NCBI RefSeq assembly: GCF_030463535.1
Contig: NC_132879.1
Coordinates: 38,367,425-38,431,424 of the forward strand
DNA from: Salminus brasiliensis
Taxonomy: Eukaryota > Chordata > Actinopteri > Characiformes > Bryconidae
DNA length: 64,000 bases
Direction: 5' to 3'
The notes under the pieces were generated by a model. It did not search any database, was not told where the DNA came from, and saw nothing but the letters and a program-made list of their open reading frames with translations. Each line of letters starts with the position of its first letter. Position 1 is the stretch's first letter. Position numbers and translations under genes: made by a program. Positions 37,331 to 49,178 of this stretch are shown here, piece after piece.

Positions 37331-38744
37331 AGTAGAAAAAAAAAACGTTACCATACCATACCATGCCATTACAGACAAGAGTTGACATTGTTGCTCTAGA
37401 AGCCAATCAACTTTTAATCAACTTCAGTTTCTGATTGTTGAACTAATGATGCAATGACACAATTGAGCCGCTGATTGATCAGTTATTTTCTACTCATTAA
37501 AGTTGGTCAATATATGTAAAAAGTTTACTCAAAATGACTGTATTCTAAAGCTATTGCTCTACAACTACACTAACTGGTAGAAAGGTGTAGAAAAACATTG
37601 GATGTGCAATGATGAGCAGAAAAAGCTACAGAATGCAGAAAATGAGGTCATAGTAAATATTATAGTTAGTAGTTAATTAGATAGACAATTAGATTAATTA
37701 ATTGTTAATTGAAATTAATTGTTTTTAATGACAATTTAGGTATTTAGTGAGTTGAGTATCAGTTCCTGTGGGATAGTACATCTAAGCTTATTGCTACTTG
37801 TCTATTTTCTGATTACTGAAACACATAATTCATTTACAGTTCTTATGGAAACTGTGATTAAATTAATTGGTATAGCCTACAGCGTGACTGTATTTGGGCT
37901 AACGGGCCGACTTTTCTCTGCCTGCTCATTCTCACTGATGTCTTTAGAGGCATATTCTCTGCAGGAGCGGGTAGCCTGGAAACTAATATTAACTTCCACA
38001 TGTCTATTTGAAGGAGGAGATTGCTCTCCCTCTTGACTCTCCCTGTGGTGTCGCTGTGTGTATGTAGGTTAGCAGATAAAATAGGCCAACCATTGGCTTT
38101 AGCCAATGGCCTTGTTTTTTGGTCCACTATTTTGAAATATGTAAAACAGCTGAGAGCCTACAGCAAATGCTGCAGCATGTGGAGCTGCGAGGATTTTTAT
38201 GGCCTAGATAAGAAGTAAAACTATTTTTAAACAGTTTCTAAATAATATTTGAGAGAAATCTAGTAACAAATGCAAACAGGAGATTGCTTTTGGTAATGGA
38301 AAAATGAAAAAGAAAGTCAAATGAGAATACAGACCTATGCTATCAACAGAAAAGGAGTAAGGGTGCCATCTCGTGGTTTGAGGTTGCAATGTCTGACAGT
38401 TAAAGACAGTGGGACACAACCCAACATGTTTTTTGGTAAAAAAATTTTTTAAATACTTAAACTATTAATAACTATTTGATACAAATTGTCCACACATATC
38501 TACTACAAATGAAGTATTAGAGGTATGCACGGGTATTCAAGTGAAATTCCCTGAAATTTTGTCTAATAACATGCGTGGTGGAAGCATTCATGCACATCCT
38601 TAGTTTCCCACACCAACCATTTTTGTGTGATTCAACAGGTGGAAAGTTAGTTGTTAACCATGCATAAAGGCTTTGTAAAATTTATGAAAACAATTGATTA
38701 TAATTATTTTTAATTAACTTAGCTTTTCAACCTAAAAACAAACA
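37331..38744. other. No gene seen; AT-rich palindromic patches
   Basis: 37665-37735 is rich in TTAATTAATTG-type palindromes, and 37395-37500 has a decayed inverted-repeat look, as in hAT-like element ends. Frames are short. Confidence 0.45.
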
Positions 38745-39087
38745 TACAGCTCAGGAAAATAAATAAAATTAAGTACTTTTTTCTTAAATTTGCATCTCTA
38801 GGTGTATGGCAGCCATTTTATTCCAGGCATTTCATCAAACAAAGCTGGGTTACCTGAATTTGCAGACTATGAATGGCATAAAGTCACTCAACAGCAATTT
38901 GAAAGACTAGTGGAGAGCCTGCCAAGACATGAAAGCTGTGATTGGCAGTCAAGGTTATTTCACCATAGAGATTTCTGAATGCTCGCAAATTTCCAATATT
39001 AGTACTGTGTTGTTTAAATTTGAATAATAACTTCTTTGCATTAGAATTATCATAATAATTTACATACAATTCAATTAGATTAGTCAA
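38745..39087. mobile_element. DNA-transposon-like repeat B, left-end copy
   Basis: Starts TACAGCTCAGGAAAATAAA. A minus-strand frame at 39087-38884 (AFRNLYGEITLTANHSFHVL) belongs to the repeat. The right part present at 19 kb is missing here. Confidence 0.7.
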
Positions 39088-39089
39088 AA

Positions 39090-40689
39090 GAGGGGGTTGT
39101 GGATCTCATTGTTACTTGGTGTAGGTTTGGTAAACACTGCAGAACAACACAAACATTTCTAGCAACAAGACTGGCTGACTATGTTAGCCTAATAGAGCAA
39201 TAGGGCTGATCTTTTTTTTAATGTCTATGAAGTATTATGAAGTATTTGCACTTCATACAGTTGCCCTGACTGGCCACAGTATAGACACCTTCCCTACTGC
39301 ATGTGGGCCTCTCATTCCTGCCTCGAGAGGCTCATGTGGTCCAGTTGCATGGGTTGGAGTGGGACAGGGACTGGCTTTTCAGGGAGCTGTGAGCACTGCT
39401 GGACTCCTGGTGCCTACATTGCTCTCTAAACCTGTTGTGTAACCATAGGATTAGTTTTATTAGGTCATAGAATGAGACAGGGCTATCACACTGGGCCAGA
39501 ACCACCGTCAACTGAGCAGGTGAAAAAACGACAGGAACGAAAAAGAAAAAAAGGATCCCAAGGGAAAGCTGGCTAGCCTCAAGAGACCAAAACAGCATGG
39601 GTTTCCCAAAACAAAAGAGAAAACAAAAAAGAGACGGTGAAGATTCACAATATTCACAAGAGTAGCAGAGTATGCATTAGTCATCTTTTATTATGGTTTG
39701 TTGTTGCATTGTTGGTTGAACGAACAATATTACTGCATAAAAGGACAGCAGGTCTGCTGGCCATGTGGTAGTGGTGGCTCAGCGGATAGAGCTCCAGGCT
39801 ATTGATGACAGGGTTGTGGGTTTGATACCCGGGATCAGCAAGTTACCACTGTTGTGTGTTTTTAACTGTGTGTGTTTTTTGTGGGTCTTACCACAAAAAT
39901 GATTCTTGTGGTATACTTACACTATGCTCAATTGCATTAAACCAGGCTTTGACACAGTGTGGAGTGATCATACTCAAAAGAACTGGACTTTGGAAGGAAA
40001 ATGTGCTATTTCTTAAAAGAGCAAAACAGAACAGAAGCAGAATGTCCTTTTTGGGGAAACTTCTTGTGTGCAATAAAAAGGCAACAGTAAAAGCTGGACT
40101 GCATTTTCTTCCCTGGTCATCTTCTGCCAAAGCCAGAGCAACTTCTAGCCACCCAGTGACTCTGACTGCTGTTTAGTGCAGAGGTAGTAAATTGTTGTAG
40201 AGGTAGTTTCAGTTGTGAGCAAGCTTAAGGCACAGTGCACAGTTTCCTTTCTATGCCTTTCTAGGGCTATCCAGTAGCAGGTTAGCGTATATGGTAGCTA
40301 TCTCATATGTAGCATACATATGCTTAGTACGTTTTAAAGCAAGTTATCTTTGGTTTTTTAAACTCATACCAAAACCCACACAGAAAAAAACAATTTCTTG
40401 GATGCAGAAGTTTCTAAAGAGCATTATTATCTAGACATTGTGTGTTATAACTGTATATGCAGGGAAAGTTTTTGCTCAATCATTAGGCTAGCCAGTTGTA
40501 ACTGTTTGTAACTGTACAGTCACTCTTTAATCAGAGGAGAGAGTCATTAACATCTGCTGGGAAAGTAACGTCCATTTAATACTAATCACTCACAATGCAC
40601 ACCTGGTCCACACTCCACTGATATGACCTATGATGTGCACTAGAAATTTTCAGAGTTGAAGAGTTGATTGTGGGAGATTGTAGAGACTT
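39090..40689. other. No gene seen apart from the SINE fragment
   Basis: The 106-codon plus frame (39856-40176) starts inside the truncated SINE and has no family match. Confidence 0.5.
39769..39856 (+). mobile_element. SINE head fragment
   Basis: About 88 bases match only the tRNA-related head of the SINE (GTGGTGGCTCAGCGGATAGA, B box as GGGTTTGATACCC) and stop at CCACTGTTG. The body and tail are missing, so it is cut off at the 3' side. Confidence 0.85.
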
Positions 40690-41147
40690 GGAATCTATCA
40701 GAAATGTGCTGTTCCAGAAGTCTTGGTCTTTTTCTAGGTGTTTTCTGATAAACTTTAGCCCTGATCTGATCTTTTTTTTTTACAGCAAGAGTTTGGTCTC
40801 TTTCTGATGGTAGATCCTATAATTTGACATCACCTCAAGTCAAGTCAAGTCAAGTCAAGTGGGTTTTATTGTCATTTCAACTACATACAGAGTACACAGT
40901 GAAACGAAACAACGTTCCTCCAGGACCATGGTGCAACATAGACAGTGCATACAAGACACAAGTGCAACACAAACAAACAAGTGCGGACAGACAACACAAC
41001 ACAGTACAGACCAGAGAATAATAAATAATTGACGGTAGTGTGCAAATTGTGCAATGTGTAATAAATAGAGTCCAGTGAGGTAGTAAAGTAAAGTTATTAG
41101 TGCAATGCTTTGTGCAAAAATGCTTCCCCTTTTTTCCTGGGGTAAAT

Positions 41148-41189
<42 letters not shown>

Positions 41190-41960
41190 TACATGTACCA
41201 GAAAGATATCAGTTCAGAAGTTGAGTTGTGTTGAGGAGTCTGATGGCTTGGGGGAAGAAGCTGTTGCAGAGTCTGGTCGTGTTGGACCGGATGCTGCGGT
41301 ACCTTCTTCCTGATGGCAGGAGGGAGAACAGTCTGTGTGAAGGGTGGGTGGAGTCATCCACAATGCTGGTTGCTTTGCGGATGCAGCGGGTGGTGTAAAT
41401 GTCCATGACGGAGGGGAGAGAGACTCCGATGATCCTGTCAGCTGTCCTCACAATGCGTTGGAGGGACTTGCGGTCAGAGGCTGTGCAGGTCCCAAACCAG
41501 GCAGTGATGCAGCTGCTTAGGATGCTCTCTATGGTTCCCCTATAGAAGAGGGTGAGGATGGGTGAAGGGAGACGGGCCTTTCTCAGCTTCCGGAGGAAGT
41601 AGAGACGCTGTAGCCAGAGCTACCAGTTTGTCTTGTGATGACATTTTAGAAGACTTTACATTACATTGTTAGAAACATTTTCTCTCATATTGTCATCTGC
41701 TCTTGGGTTGAACTTGCTAGGATGGTCTAAGCTGTTGTCAGATGTTTTACATGATTTAGCAGACAGTGGAACAGCTTTTTTAACCCCTTCCCTGACATAT
41801 GTGCATCTACAGCCTTCTTTCTGACTGCCTTAGAGAGCTCTTCATGACCACACTTTTAACTGATCTAAATGTAAAAACTGGAGTCAGAGCATGATCATTT
41901 TGGATGACTTGACTTGACATGCTTGAATTTTACCATGGTGACTGCTGATTGACCATATAT
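40690..41960 (-). mobile_element. Tc1-like remnant split by the 40.8-kb LINE
   Basis: 40690-40834 resembles 36895-37050 (GTTCCAGAAGTCTTGGTCT, ACAGCAAGAGTTTGGTC, TTGACATCA). After the LINE the match resumes at AGAGCTACCAG near 41615 and runs to about 41960 (CCTTAGAGAGCTCTTCATGA). Confidence 0.7.
40835..41610 (-). mobile_element. 5'-truncated LINE (L2/Rex1-like), minus
   Basis: Reading on minus gives LYFLRKLRKARLPSPILTL, SILSSCITAWFGTCTASDRK, SIVDDSTHPSHRLFSLLPSG and NSFFPQAIRLLN, the C-terminal end of a fish LINE ORF2; an 80-codon piece is open at 41451-41209. The 3' UTR follows, with an AG run at 41152-41188, ending in TTGAC units at 40835-40860. It is inserted in a Tc1 relic whose halves lie at 40690-40834 and 41611-41960. 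Confidence 0.85.
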
Positions 41961-42474
41961 AACCGTTAGTTTATGTTTAATGTAATTAAAATGGCAGATT
42001 TACTTTTGTTCTAATTTACATTCTTTATACAAGGTTATGTCGTTTAGACTTTAAATATGGTGAAATATTTACTAATATTTCCCAACAAAATGTAACAATA
42101 TATATTTTTTTAATATTCAGAAAGTAAAAGTGTTGAGGTGCATACCAACTACACACCAATAAGAAACAGATGTATTCAAGTGGGTTGTTACATTCCATAG
42201 GGGATGAGCACATAAGTGTGGATAATTCATAAGTGTAAAATGTCATGGTGATTGTAAGGAAATGTAGCTTTTAAGTGTCCGCAGAGTGCTGGAGGAAGCT
42301 GGTAATTGATATTTTTTCTCAGGCTGTTGGGATGGAGTCCTGCTGACACATAGTCCACATGCAACACGCTGCACAGAATCACATGAAGAATTCAAGCAGA
42401 TCAAACTGCAATGATGGAAAAATAGAGAAAAAGGCTGGGAGACACGATAAAAGGAAAAAAGAATGAGGGAGATT

Positions 42475-42870
42475 TCTTACTAACTACCACTCTACCAACC
42501 CCCCTCTTTCTTACTCTTTCCACCAATGTTACTCATCCTCTCTCTCTCTTTTCCAATCTCCATTTTTCTTACTTCCTCTCTCTTCCAATCTCCCTCTGTT
42601 TGCTCAAGTTCTCACTACCAGTATTGCTCTTCACTTGGTAGAGGGTGATTGGGAGAAATAGAAGAGTAACATTGGTAGAAACAGACTGGTAGAGAAATAA
42701 GAAGGAAAAATGGACTTTGGTGGAGAGAGGAAGATTAGGAGGGAAGCGGAGGAGAAAAGAAGAAAGTGGGAGATTGGTGGAGCAAGTGGATGAATGGGGA
42801 GATAGGAGATGAAAGGGGAAGGGATAGGGGTTGAGAGAGAAGGAAGAGGCAGTAAGAGGGGCAGAGAGCC
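42475..42870. repeat. Pyrimidine-rich then purine-rich block (imperfect foldback)
   Basis: 42475-42620 is almost all C/T and 42640-42870 almost all A/G on plus. CCACCAATGTTACTCATC in the left arm pairs with GAGTAACATTGGTAGAA in the right arm, and CTCCATTTTTCTTACTTC pairs loosely with AGGAAAAATGGA. It could form a hairpin or triplex; no coding content. Confidence 0.7.
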
Positions 42871-42984
42871 ATGATTTACAGGCGTTTCATGACCTCTCAG
42901 TCTGTTACTCTCTCCCTCTCAACCTCTCTATCTATATTATCAGCTCAGAAATGTAGTCAATCAAGCTAATCAGTTTCAATCAAG

Positions 42985-43813
42985 CCAATCTGAAGTCAGT
43001 GCTCCCTAAATTACACCAGCATGTGGACTTGCTGGATCTGTTTATTTACACAAACATGACTGACGATACCGTCTCCAAATTCAAAACAACACACCCCGAC
43101 CAGAAGTCATGGATGGCCGCAGAAGTGCGCTTTTAAGTCAGGGGATAAGGCAGGTTTCTAACCAGGGCAAGTGTCAAAACATCCAGGGCCAAGCTTTCAG
43201 ACCCTCACCAACTACATGACACCTTCACCTGCTTGTGATACATCCCTGCCAGATGCGCTGAAAGACTTCTATGATTGGTTTGAAGTACAGAATAGCACGA
43301 CAGCAAGGAAGTCCACACCTCCTTCTAATGACCAGGTACCGTGCAGAGAACTCCACACAGAGTACACCCACACAAAGCCTCAGAAATCGGACAACATGTT
43401 CGGCATAAAATCTTTAACATCTCTCTGAGCGCTGCATATATGCTCCTCAACACACAAGCACACACACATCACTTGCACACATGCATATCTCTATTGGATG
43501 CTCCCACCCTGTACCTCCTGCACACTCCTGCACAGAAACATTGCTGCTGAGAGACTGTACTACAGAAGTACTGTATTCTTCTACATCAGTAACTCCTGTG
43601 ACGGCGTTGCACTGTCCCATCAGTTTACTGTGTCAAGTATCTGTCATATTTATCATATTTATTGTATTGTTCTGGTTCTATGTTTGCATGTTTGCACTTT
43701 CTGTTGTCTGTATTGTAATTTTATATTGCACCATGGTCCTGGAGGAACGTAATTTCACTCCACTGTGTATTTGCCCTCAGATGGAATGACACTAAAAGCC
43801 TCTTGACTTGACT
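42985..43813 (+). mobile_element. Internally deleted LINE of the same family, plus
   Basis: The first part encodes KTTHPDQKSWMAAEVR and later LPDALKDFYDWFEVQNSTTA, the linker between endonuclease and reverse transcriptase of a fish LINE. The RT itself is missing. From about 43430 comes the 3' UTR, sharing CCATGGTCCTGGAGGAACG (reverse orientation) with the copy at 40.9 kb, and it ends in TTGACTTGAC near 43813. Confidence 0.8.
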
Positions 43814-46299
43814 TTATTTTTGAATTATGAATAATTGTAAGTTTAAAATGACATGTACATTCTCACAAACTCAAGCATATTCATTTGTGTGTCTGTATGT
43901 CAATAGGCCACCCACCACAATCTGCAGACTTGGCTCTTTCTTAGTTCATCACTTTTTTCAGCTGAGTGGTATAAATACATAGGTAATGACAGTTCCAACG
44001 TAATGATGACAGTTGTTTAAGACCTGCTCCTATTGGCAGAGTGGGTAAACCGATAGGGTTGTGAGAATTCCCCTACTCTCACATAATTCCTGGGGCAGAT
44101 ATTTTGGCATCCATTCAAGTAACTTCCTCAATCCTTAAGCATGACATCAATGTGGCTGTAAAGGCATGGAATCGTTAAGCAACAAATAGACTGAGAGCTG
44201 GTCATTATGTTGTAAGGTGGTCATAAATTGAACAAATTATTATGAATTTTTGGTGAATAAGACCCACTGCGTTCATAGTTTTACAATACTTAAACAAAAA
44301 ACATTTATGTGGAACCTAAAAGTTTTTGAAAAAGCATAAAAGTGCTATATTGTTTTCAGATTTACCACTGGTTCATTAATATACAATATAACATTACATA
44401 TGAAACTCAGAAGACCTAGGTTCACTGTAGATAGTAAATAAAAAGGCTACTGATATTACAGACAGAAGTTCCCATCACCACCAATGTAAAAAATCAGCAA
44501 GTCTCGCTACAATTAACCATTTCAACCCAAACCACTCTGAATGACTTTGTTTAAGTGTCAATGATTAAATGTTGCATCATTTTCTTTTTAAATCTATGAA
44601 ATTTACCTTTAAAAGGAATGGTTGCTTCTGCATTACATTGCCTGTAGAAGCTACTGATATGCTTTCTAAAGCTTCAACAAGCTAGAAATACTCTTTCAGT
44701 ACATCAGCTGCATCCTTGAAATACTCCTGCACACAAATATATGATGTGCTAAAAATGTGCTTTTATTAAGAGTAATACAAAAACGGTATCAGGATTCTAC
44801 ATTTCATTTTACCATGTGAGCTGTCCTAAATAGCTGTGTGTTAAAGTTCTTGATGGTGAAAGTACCTGAGAAAGGTAAACAGAACCCAGGATCTTTGTGC
44901 TACAGCATTCTATTGTTGAGAAACTGTGGAGGTAGAAAACAGAGAGACAGTGTCCTGCAGGACTAAATTCACACTGATTGTTCAAAAACATCTTAAATGT
45001 ACACAATCTTTTGGTGTTAAATAGACTCAACCCTGTGCTTTGACCTCGGCTTTCTAAGAAACTAAGCAAAAACATGAATTTTATTGTACTGTTCTTTATA
45101 TGTATAATAACAACAAAGGTACTTAACTAGAACTACCTAACTAGTAACCACCAATCCAAAAAACCCTTATACCAAGCAAAGAAACACTGAAGCATCCAAA
45201 TGTTTTTTTTTTTATTAATCCTTGACTAAAGACCTCTTGAAGAACTCTTCCTATCAGTATATATGTCCTGATCATTTTGACCCACATAATCTAAAAGCCT
45301 GCAGCCACTAGTATCTCCTCCATGTTTCAATGCTGCTACTAGAGACCCACCTTCAGATTCATCACCACATAAAAGCTTTGCGTGCAAAACACTCTGTGAT
45401 GTGCTGTCAGTGCTGGCCTTGCAATGCAACGTTTAGGCAGCACAGATACTAATACTGGTAACGGGTAAAGCAAAAGCACAACAGCCTGTAGGCAAACGTT
45501 ATGCACCATGTAAGCAAGCAAGCCACCCTCAACCCTAACTAATTCTAAACAAATTCAAACAAGAAGCTGGTGAATACGAAGCCAACTTTAGCCTCATGGG
45601 ATAATTGACTGTGTTTATGCATGTATTAAAGGTATAATATAGTGATTATGAATGTTTTTACCTTAAAAAAACAACAACATAGAGCTATTATAAAACACTT
45701 TAAGCTTTAGTCCAGTTGACTGAATGTCATCACGCTGTTGGTGAAGCTGTTGCTTTAAGGGCACTGCGGAAGAATGCAGGGGAGTCCTCTTAGATCAGAG
45801 TGAAGCAGAGATGACATTTGGTGACCCTTTCTAGAAACCCATGTGATTCCACTCTCTACTCCGTTCTCCTCTCAGCTCTCGGTCTCCCTGTTTCGTTCTG
45901 CTCCCACCTTCTACTTTCCTTTCTATCTTACTCCCAAACACACCAACACACACACATAGTGCCCAGAATTCCAGAAGGAGAATTGAGTGTACATGGTGAC
46001 CTGAAGTTGAAGTGTGTCAGCTGTGTCCTAGTTACAGAGTTTATGTTTTCCCCTGAAGAAGGCAGTGGCAGTAAAAACACCATATAATACTCAAGCTGTG
46101 GCATGCTGTGGATGATGGTGGAGTCCATAAGAACTGAATTACACACCCGACACAGGAGAATCTGGACAGTTCATGATCATGGTTGGAATCTCCAAATTGC
46201 TTAAACATTTGTCAGTCCTCCAAAGTCAGGTGGTCAGTCACACCTGGTTGACGTAAACCTCGTACCTCTAAAAGGTAACTTTACAGGAGAAGTAAAAAT
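43814..46299. other. No gene seen
   Basis: 44440-44600 is related to the GCAGCCCCTGGTT repeats at 22.5 and 22.9 kb. 45700-46090 is less AT-rich and may be unique conserved sequence. No exon supported. Confidence 0.45.
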
Positions 46300-46673
46300 T
46301 CTTCAGTCTACATTAATGAGACATTTGGGACCATTTCATTTGGTTGTTTCATCAAAAAATGTCAGCGCAATGTAATGTGCAGTTGGTATTTTTAGACAGT
46401 CTTAGTTCTGTCACTGCAGGACTACTCTCGGATACAACGGTTTCGATTGCAGTAAGGCTGGTCTTAGCTCAGCGTAAAAGCGTTGTTTGGACCCAAAGTG
46501 GGGAACAGCCGAACACCCTGGTTTCTCTTCACGGCTGCATCTTAGCCTGCCCTTTGACCTCATATGGTGTGGTCCAAGGTCAGTCCCCTGAGAAGAGAGA
46601 GAGATGATTGGCTTCCTGTTCAGTCAGCGAGTTGTTTTCTTGCGGATGTTTTGAGGCGGCAGGTTCCACTGGA
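46300..46673 (-). other. Possible 3' UTR exon of occ1, less AT-rich
   Basis: A stretch less AT-rich than its surroundings follows a minus-strand acceptor near 46664. It could be a terminal non-coding exon joined to the donor at 47582. If instead exon 3 spliced directly to it, the protein would gain about 20 residues not seen in the family, so I prefer the non-coding reading. Weak evidence overall. Confidence 0.25.
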
Positions 46674-47582
46674 CAGACCTGTGCATGTGTGTAAAGAACA
46701 ACACACATTTAGTTAAAAACGCTGGCTGTTGTATATATGCACTCCCTGCCAAATGTTTAGGGACATCAGTTGTGTTTGATTGTTACTCTTACTTTTTAAT
46801 AAGAAAGGTATTAACCCAACATTTAAAATGGTAGAACAGTTACTGATTTTGCCCTCAGTAAGTATTTTGAAAAGTAAATTTTGCCCAAAGAATGATTTGA
46901 TAGCTTTTATTTTTGTAACTACTGTTAAAATTCATTTTCCCCCCCAGTAATATGTTTTAATCAATTACCCTAAATGTGGTTTAAATAGTTAGAAAAATTC
47001 AGACAGTGGCAAGAATGACATAGTTTATGTAACTTTAGGTTTCTGGATGTTTGATAAATGATTGATAAATGAAAATGCAAAGTCAGATTTCAAGCGTGTC
47101 TCGGCTGACTGACTGCATCTGAGGTAAGTAATAAATCATACCCCCCATTAAGGACCATTGTTTGTAACATAGGAGTCAAAAATGCAGCTGCACAGTGCCC
47201 ATTTTCCTGACAGTGAGGGGTCTACCATCATTCTCAAGACAGGGCTTTTTTCAGCTGATCCTTCAGTTATGCTGGTTTTAAGTTGGGCAAAATATAAACA
47301 GATTTCTGTGTGTTATGTTAAGTTTAAGCCAACAAAGAAAACATGCTCATGTATTAAAAACATTTGATGAGCCATGTGAGCCTGTTTCACAGACAGCGTA
47401 TAACCATTCATTATATTTTTACAGTTTTCATAGTTTTCATAGAAAACTAATAGCATAGAATTTCACAGAATTATTTTCATAGAAGTTAAACACGTCTATT
47501 TTACTATGGTGTTTGTTTAATATAGTGTCCATTGTAAATTGTCCATCTGTGTGAACTGGTATTAAATAAGGTTGAACTAACC

Positions 47583-47621
47583 TGCCCATAAGCTGCAGTC
47601 GGCGCTATATCCATCATCAGT
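47583..47621 (-). CDS. occ1: occ1 exon 4 with stop codon at its start
   Basis: After acceptor TTTCAACAG the exon begins AC TGA, so with the leftover G of exon 3 it reads GAC TGA, Asp and stop. That gives a C-terminus HKD* where human has RKN*. Only 47621-47617 is coding. The 34 following bases end in CAG followed by GTTAGT, a good donor, so a further 3' UTR exon may follow; a candidate acceptor (ACATGCACAG) lies near 46664. Alternatively the exon simply runs on as 3' UTR. Confidence 0.6.
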
Positions 47622-49140
47622 CTGTTGAAAAAAATATAGCTTAATTACGACTCTGCTTAGCATTTTGCTAATCTTCCTAAAGAATGAGACCTCTACAATG
47701 TATCCCAGTCCAAAACCCCACAGGACAACAGAAGCACACATACCCTGCGGATATGCTCAAACTGATGTCACAGTCATCTGAATAATACAATACTTTCTTC
47801 AGGAAAGGTCCACAGTCTTACATTGTTTCCATCTAAACTAGATTTTTCTGATGTTTCTGTAAAAAGGAAATCAATCGATTTCTAAAACCTAAATAAAATA
47901 ATTTTGAAAATGTGAATATAAAAACAAATCCAGATGCAATTTGTTTTGCATGAAGGATTGTGAGTGACACTGAGTGAAGGACTTTAAGAACACACCAGTT
48001 ATGTCCTTTTCTCAGAAACTAATGTCTCATGTCTCAGCTATATTTAAAAGATGCAAAATGAATGGTCTTCAATGACATGAGGGCCGGAAAATGCTGTCCT
48101 CCTTGGCTACGCCTAAGGCTTTGATACACATTAATGTGCTTTTGGGTATCTAGGGCCGATCAAGAAAGCCTGCAAGTATTTACACTTTGCACAGTGCTTT
48201 GGCTTTTCTATAGTGGAATTCACCTCACACAGTGAAAGATGACATCAGTCGACTCCACAAAAATGCAGAATAACACACGAACACAAAGAACACTACAGCA
48301 CCATAAAGTGCTATAACATTTGAAAATGCACCCCTGCTTTAAAAATACATGTTAAATGATGTGAGAACCTCATGAACACCAGCAACAACAAATGAATGAG
48401 AGCAAGCCTTCATCACAAACTATTGTAAATGCCACTTCTTTCAGTATGAACATTAAACAAATGAACAATAATCATGTATTAAAATGTGCAGAAATTTGTT
48501 TGTTAAATCTAACCATCAACAGGGTCAAAATGTGAACATATCCATCCATGTTGATATACTGGTAACTCTGCACCTTGCTGCAATGGTTCTCAAATTGCAG
48601 GGCAAGGATAGAGAAGAGTAGGGTACAAACTAAAGGGGGTCAAATATGAAGGGTGACATTTCTGTGTAGTTAAACATTTATAAGTTGGATCTGTTTTGTC
48701 CTTACTGTATTCTCACAGCAGTCAAACATTTATAGACATTTTATTAAACATTGGACTTATTTGGTTGCAGATTTTGTTCATATAAAGCTCTTTTGGCTCA
48801 AAGAACGAAGAACTGTATTGAATTACCAAACCTTTTAGCGGCTGTTATAACTAGCTCCTCAACAGTAGTACCATTAGCACTTGCTCTACTTTTGGCTCAG
48901 TTATGTTTTCAAATGATTGGACATTTACATTTTAATTTGTAGCAGAGGTGTTTAGATTGCTTGTGTAATAATGTTATGAATCCGGCTAAAATATTTTTTT
49001 AAATTGGACTTGCCCTGCTCTCCTCTACTCTAGGATCAAGTCAGGTAACGAGTTTTATACAGTAGTCAATAAGGACTACCAGTCTACTGCCAGTCCAAAA
49101 AATAATAATAATAAATAATAATAATTCCAGGTTCTCCAGG

Positions 49141-49178
<38 letters not shown>

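Noticed and set aside
41209-41451. 80-codon minus frame MRTADRIIGVSLPS as a host gene
   Set aside because: It is the C-terminal end of a LINE protein.
46344-46607. 87-codon plus frame
   Set aside because: No match; region is better explained as possible occ1 3' UTR or unique non-coding DNA.
48751-48942. 63-codon frame MDLFGCRFCSYK, also at 51153-51344
   Set aside because: Its conservation is explained by the recent duplication of the whole 0.75-kb segment; no splice signals or family.
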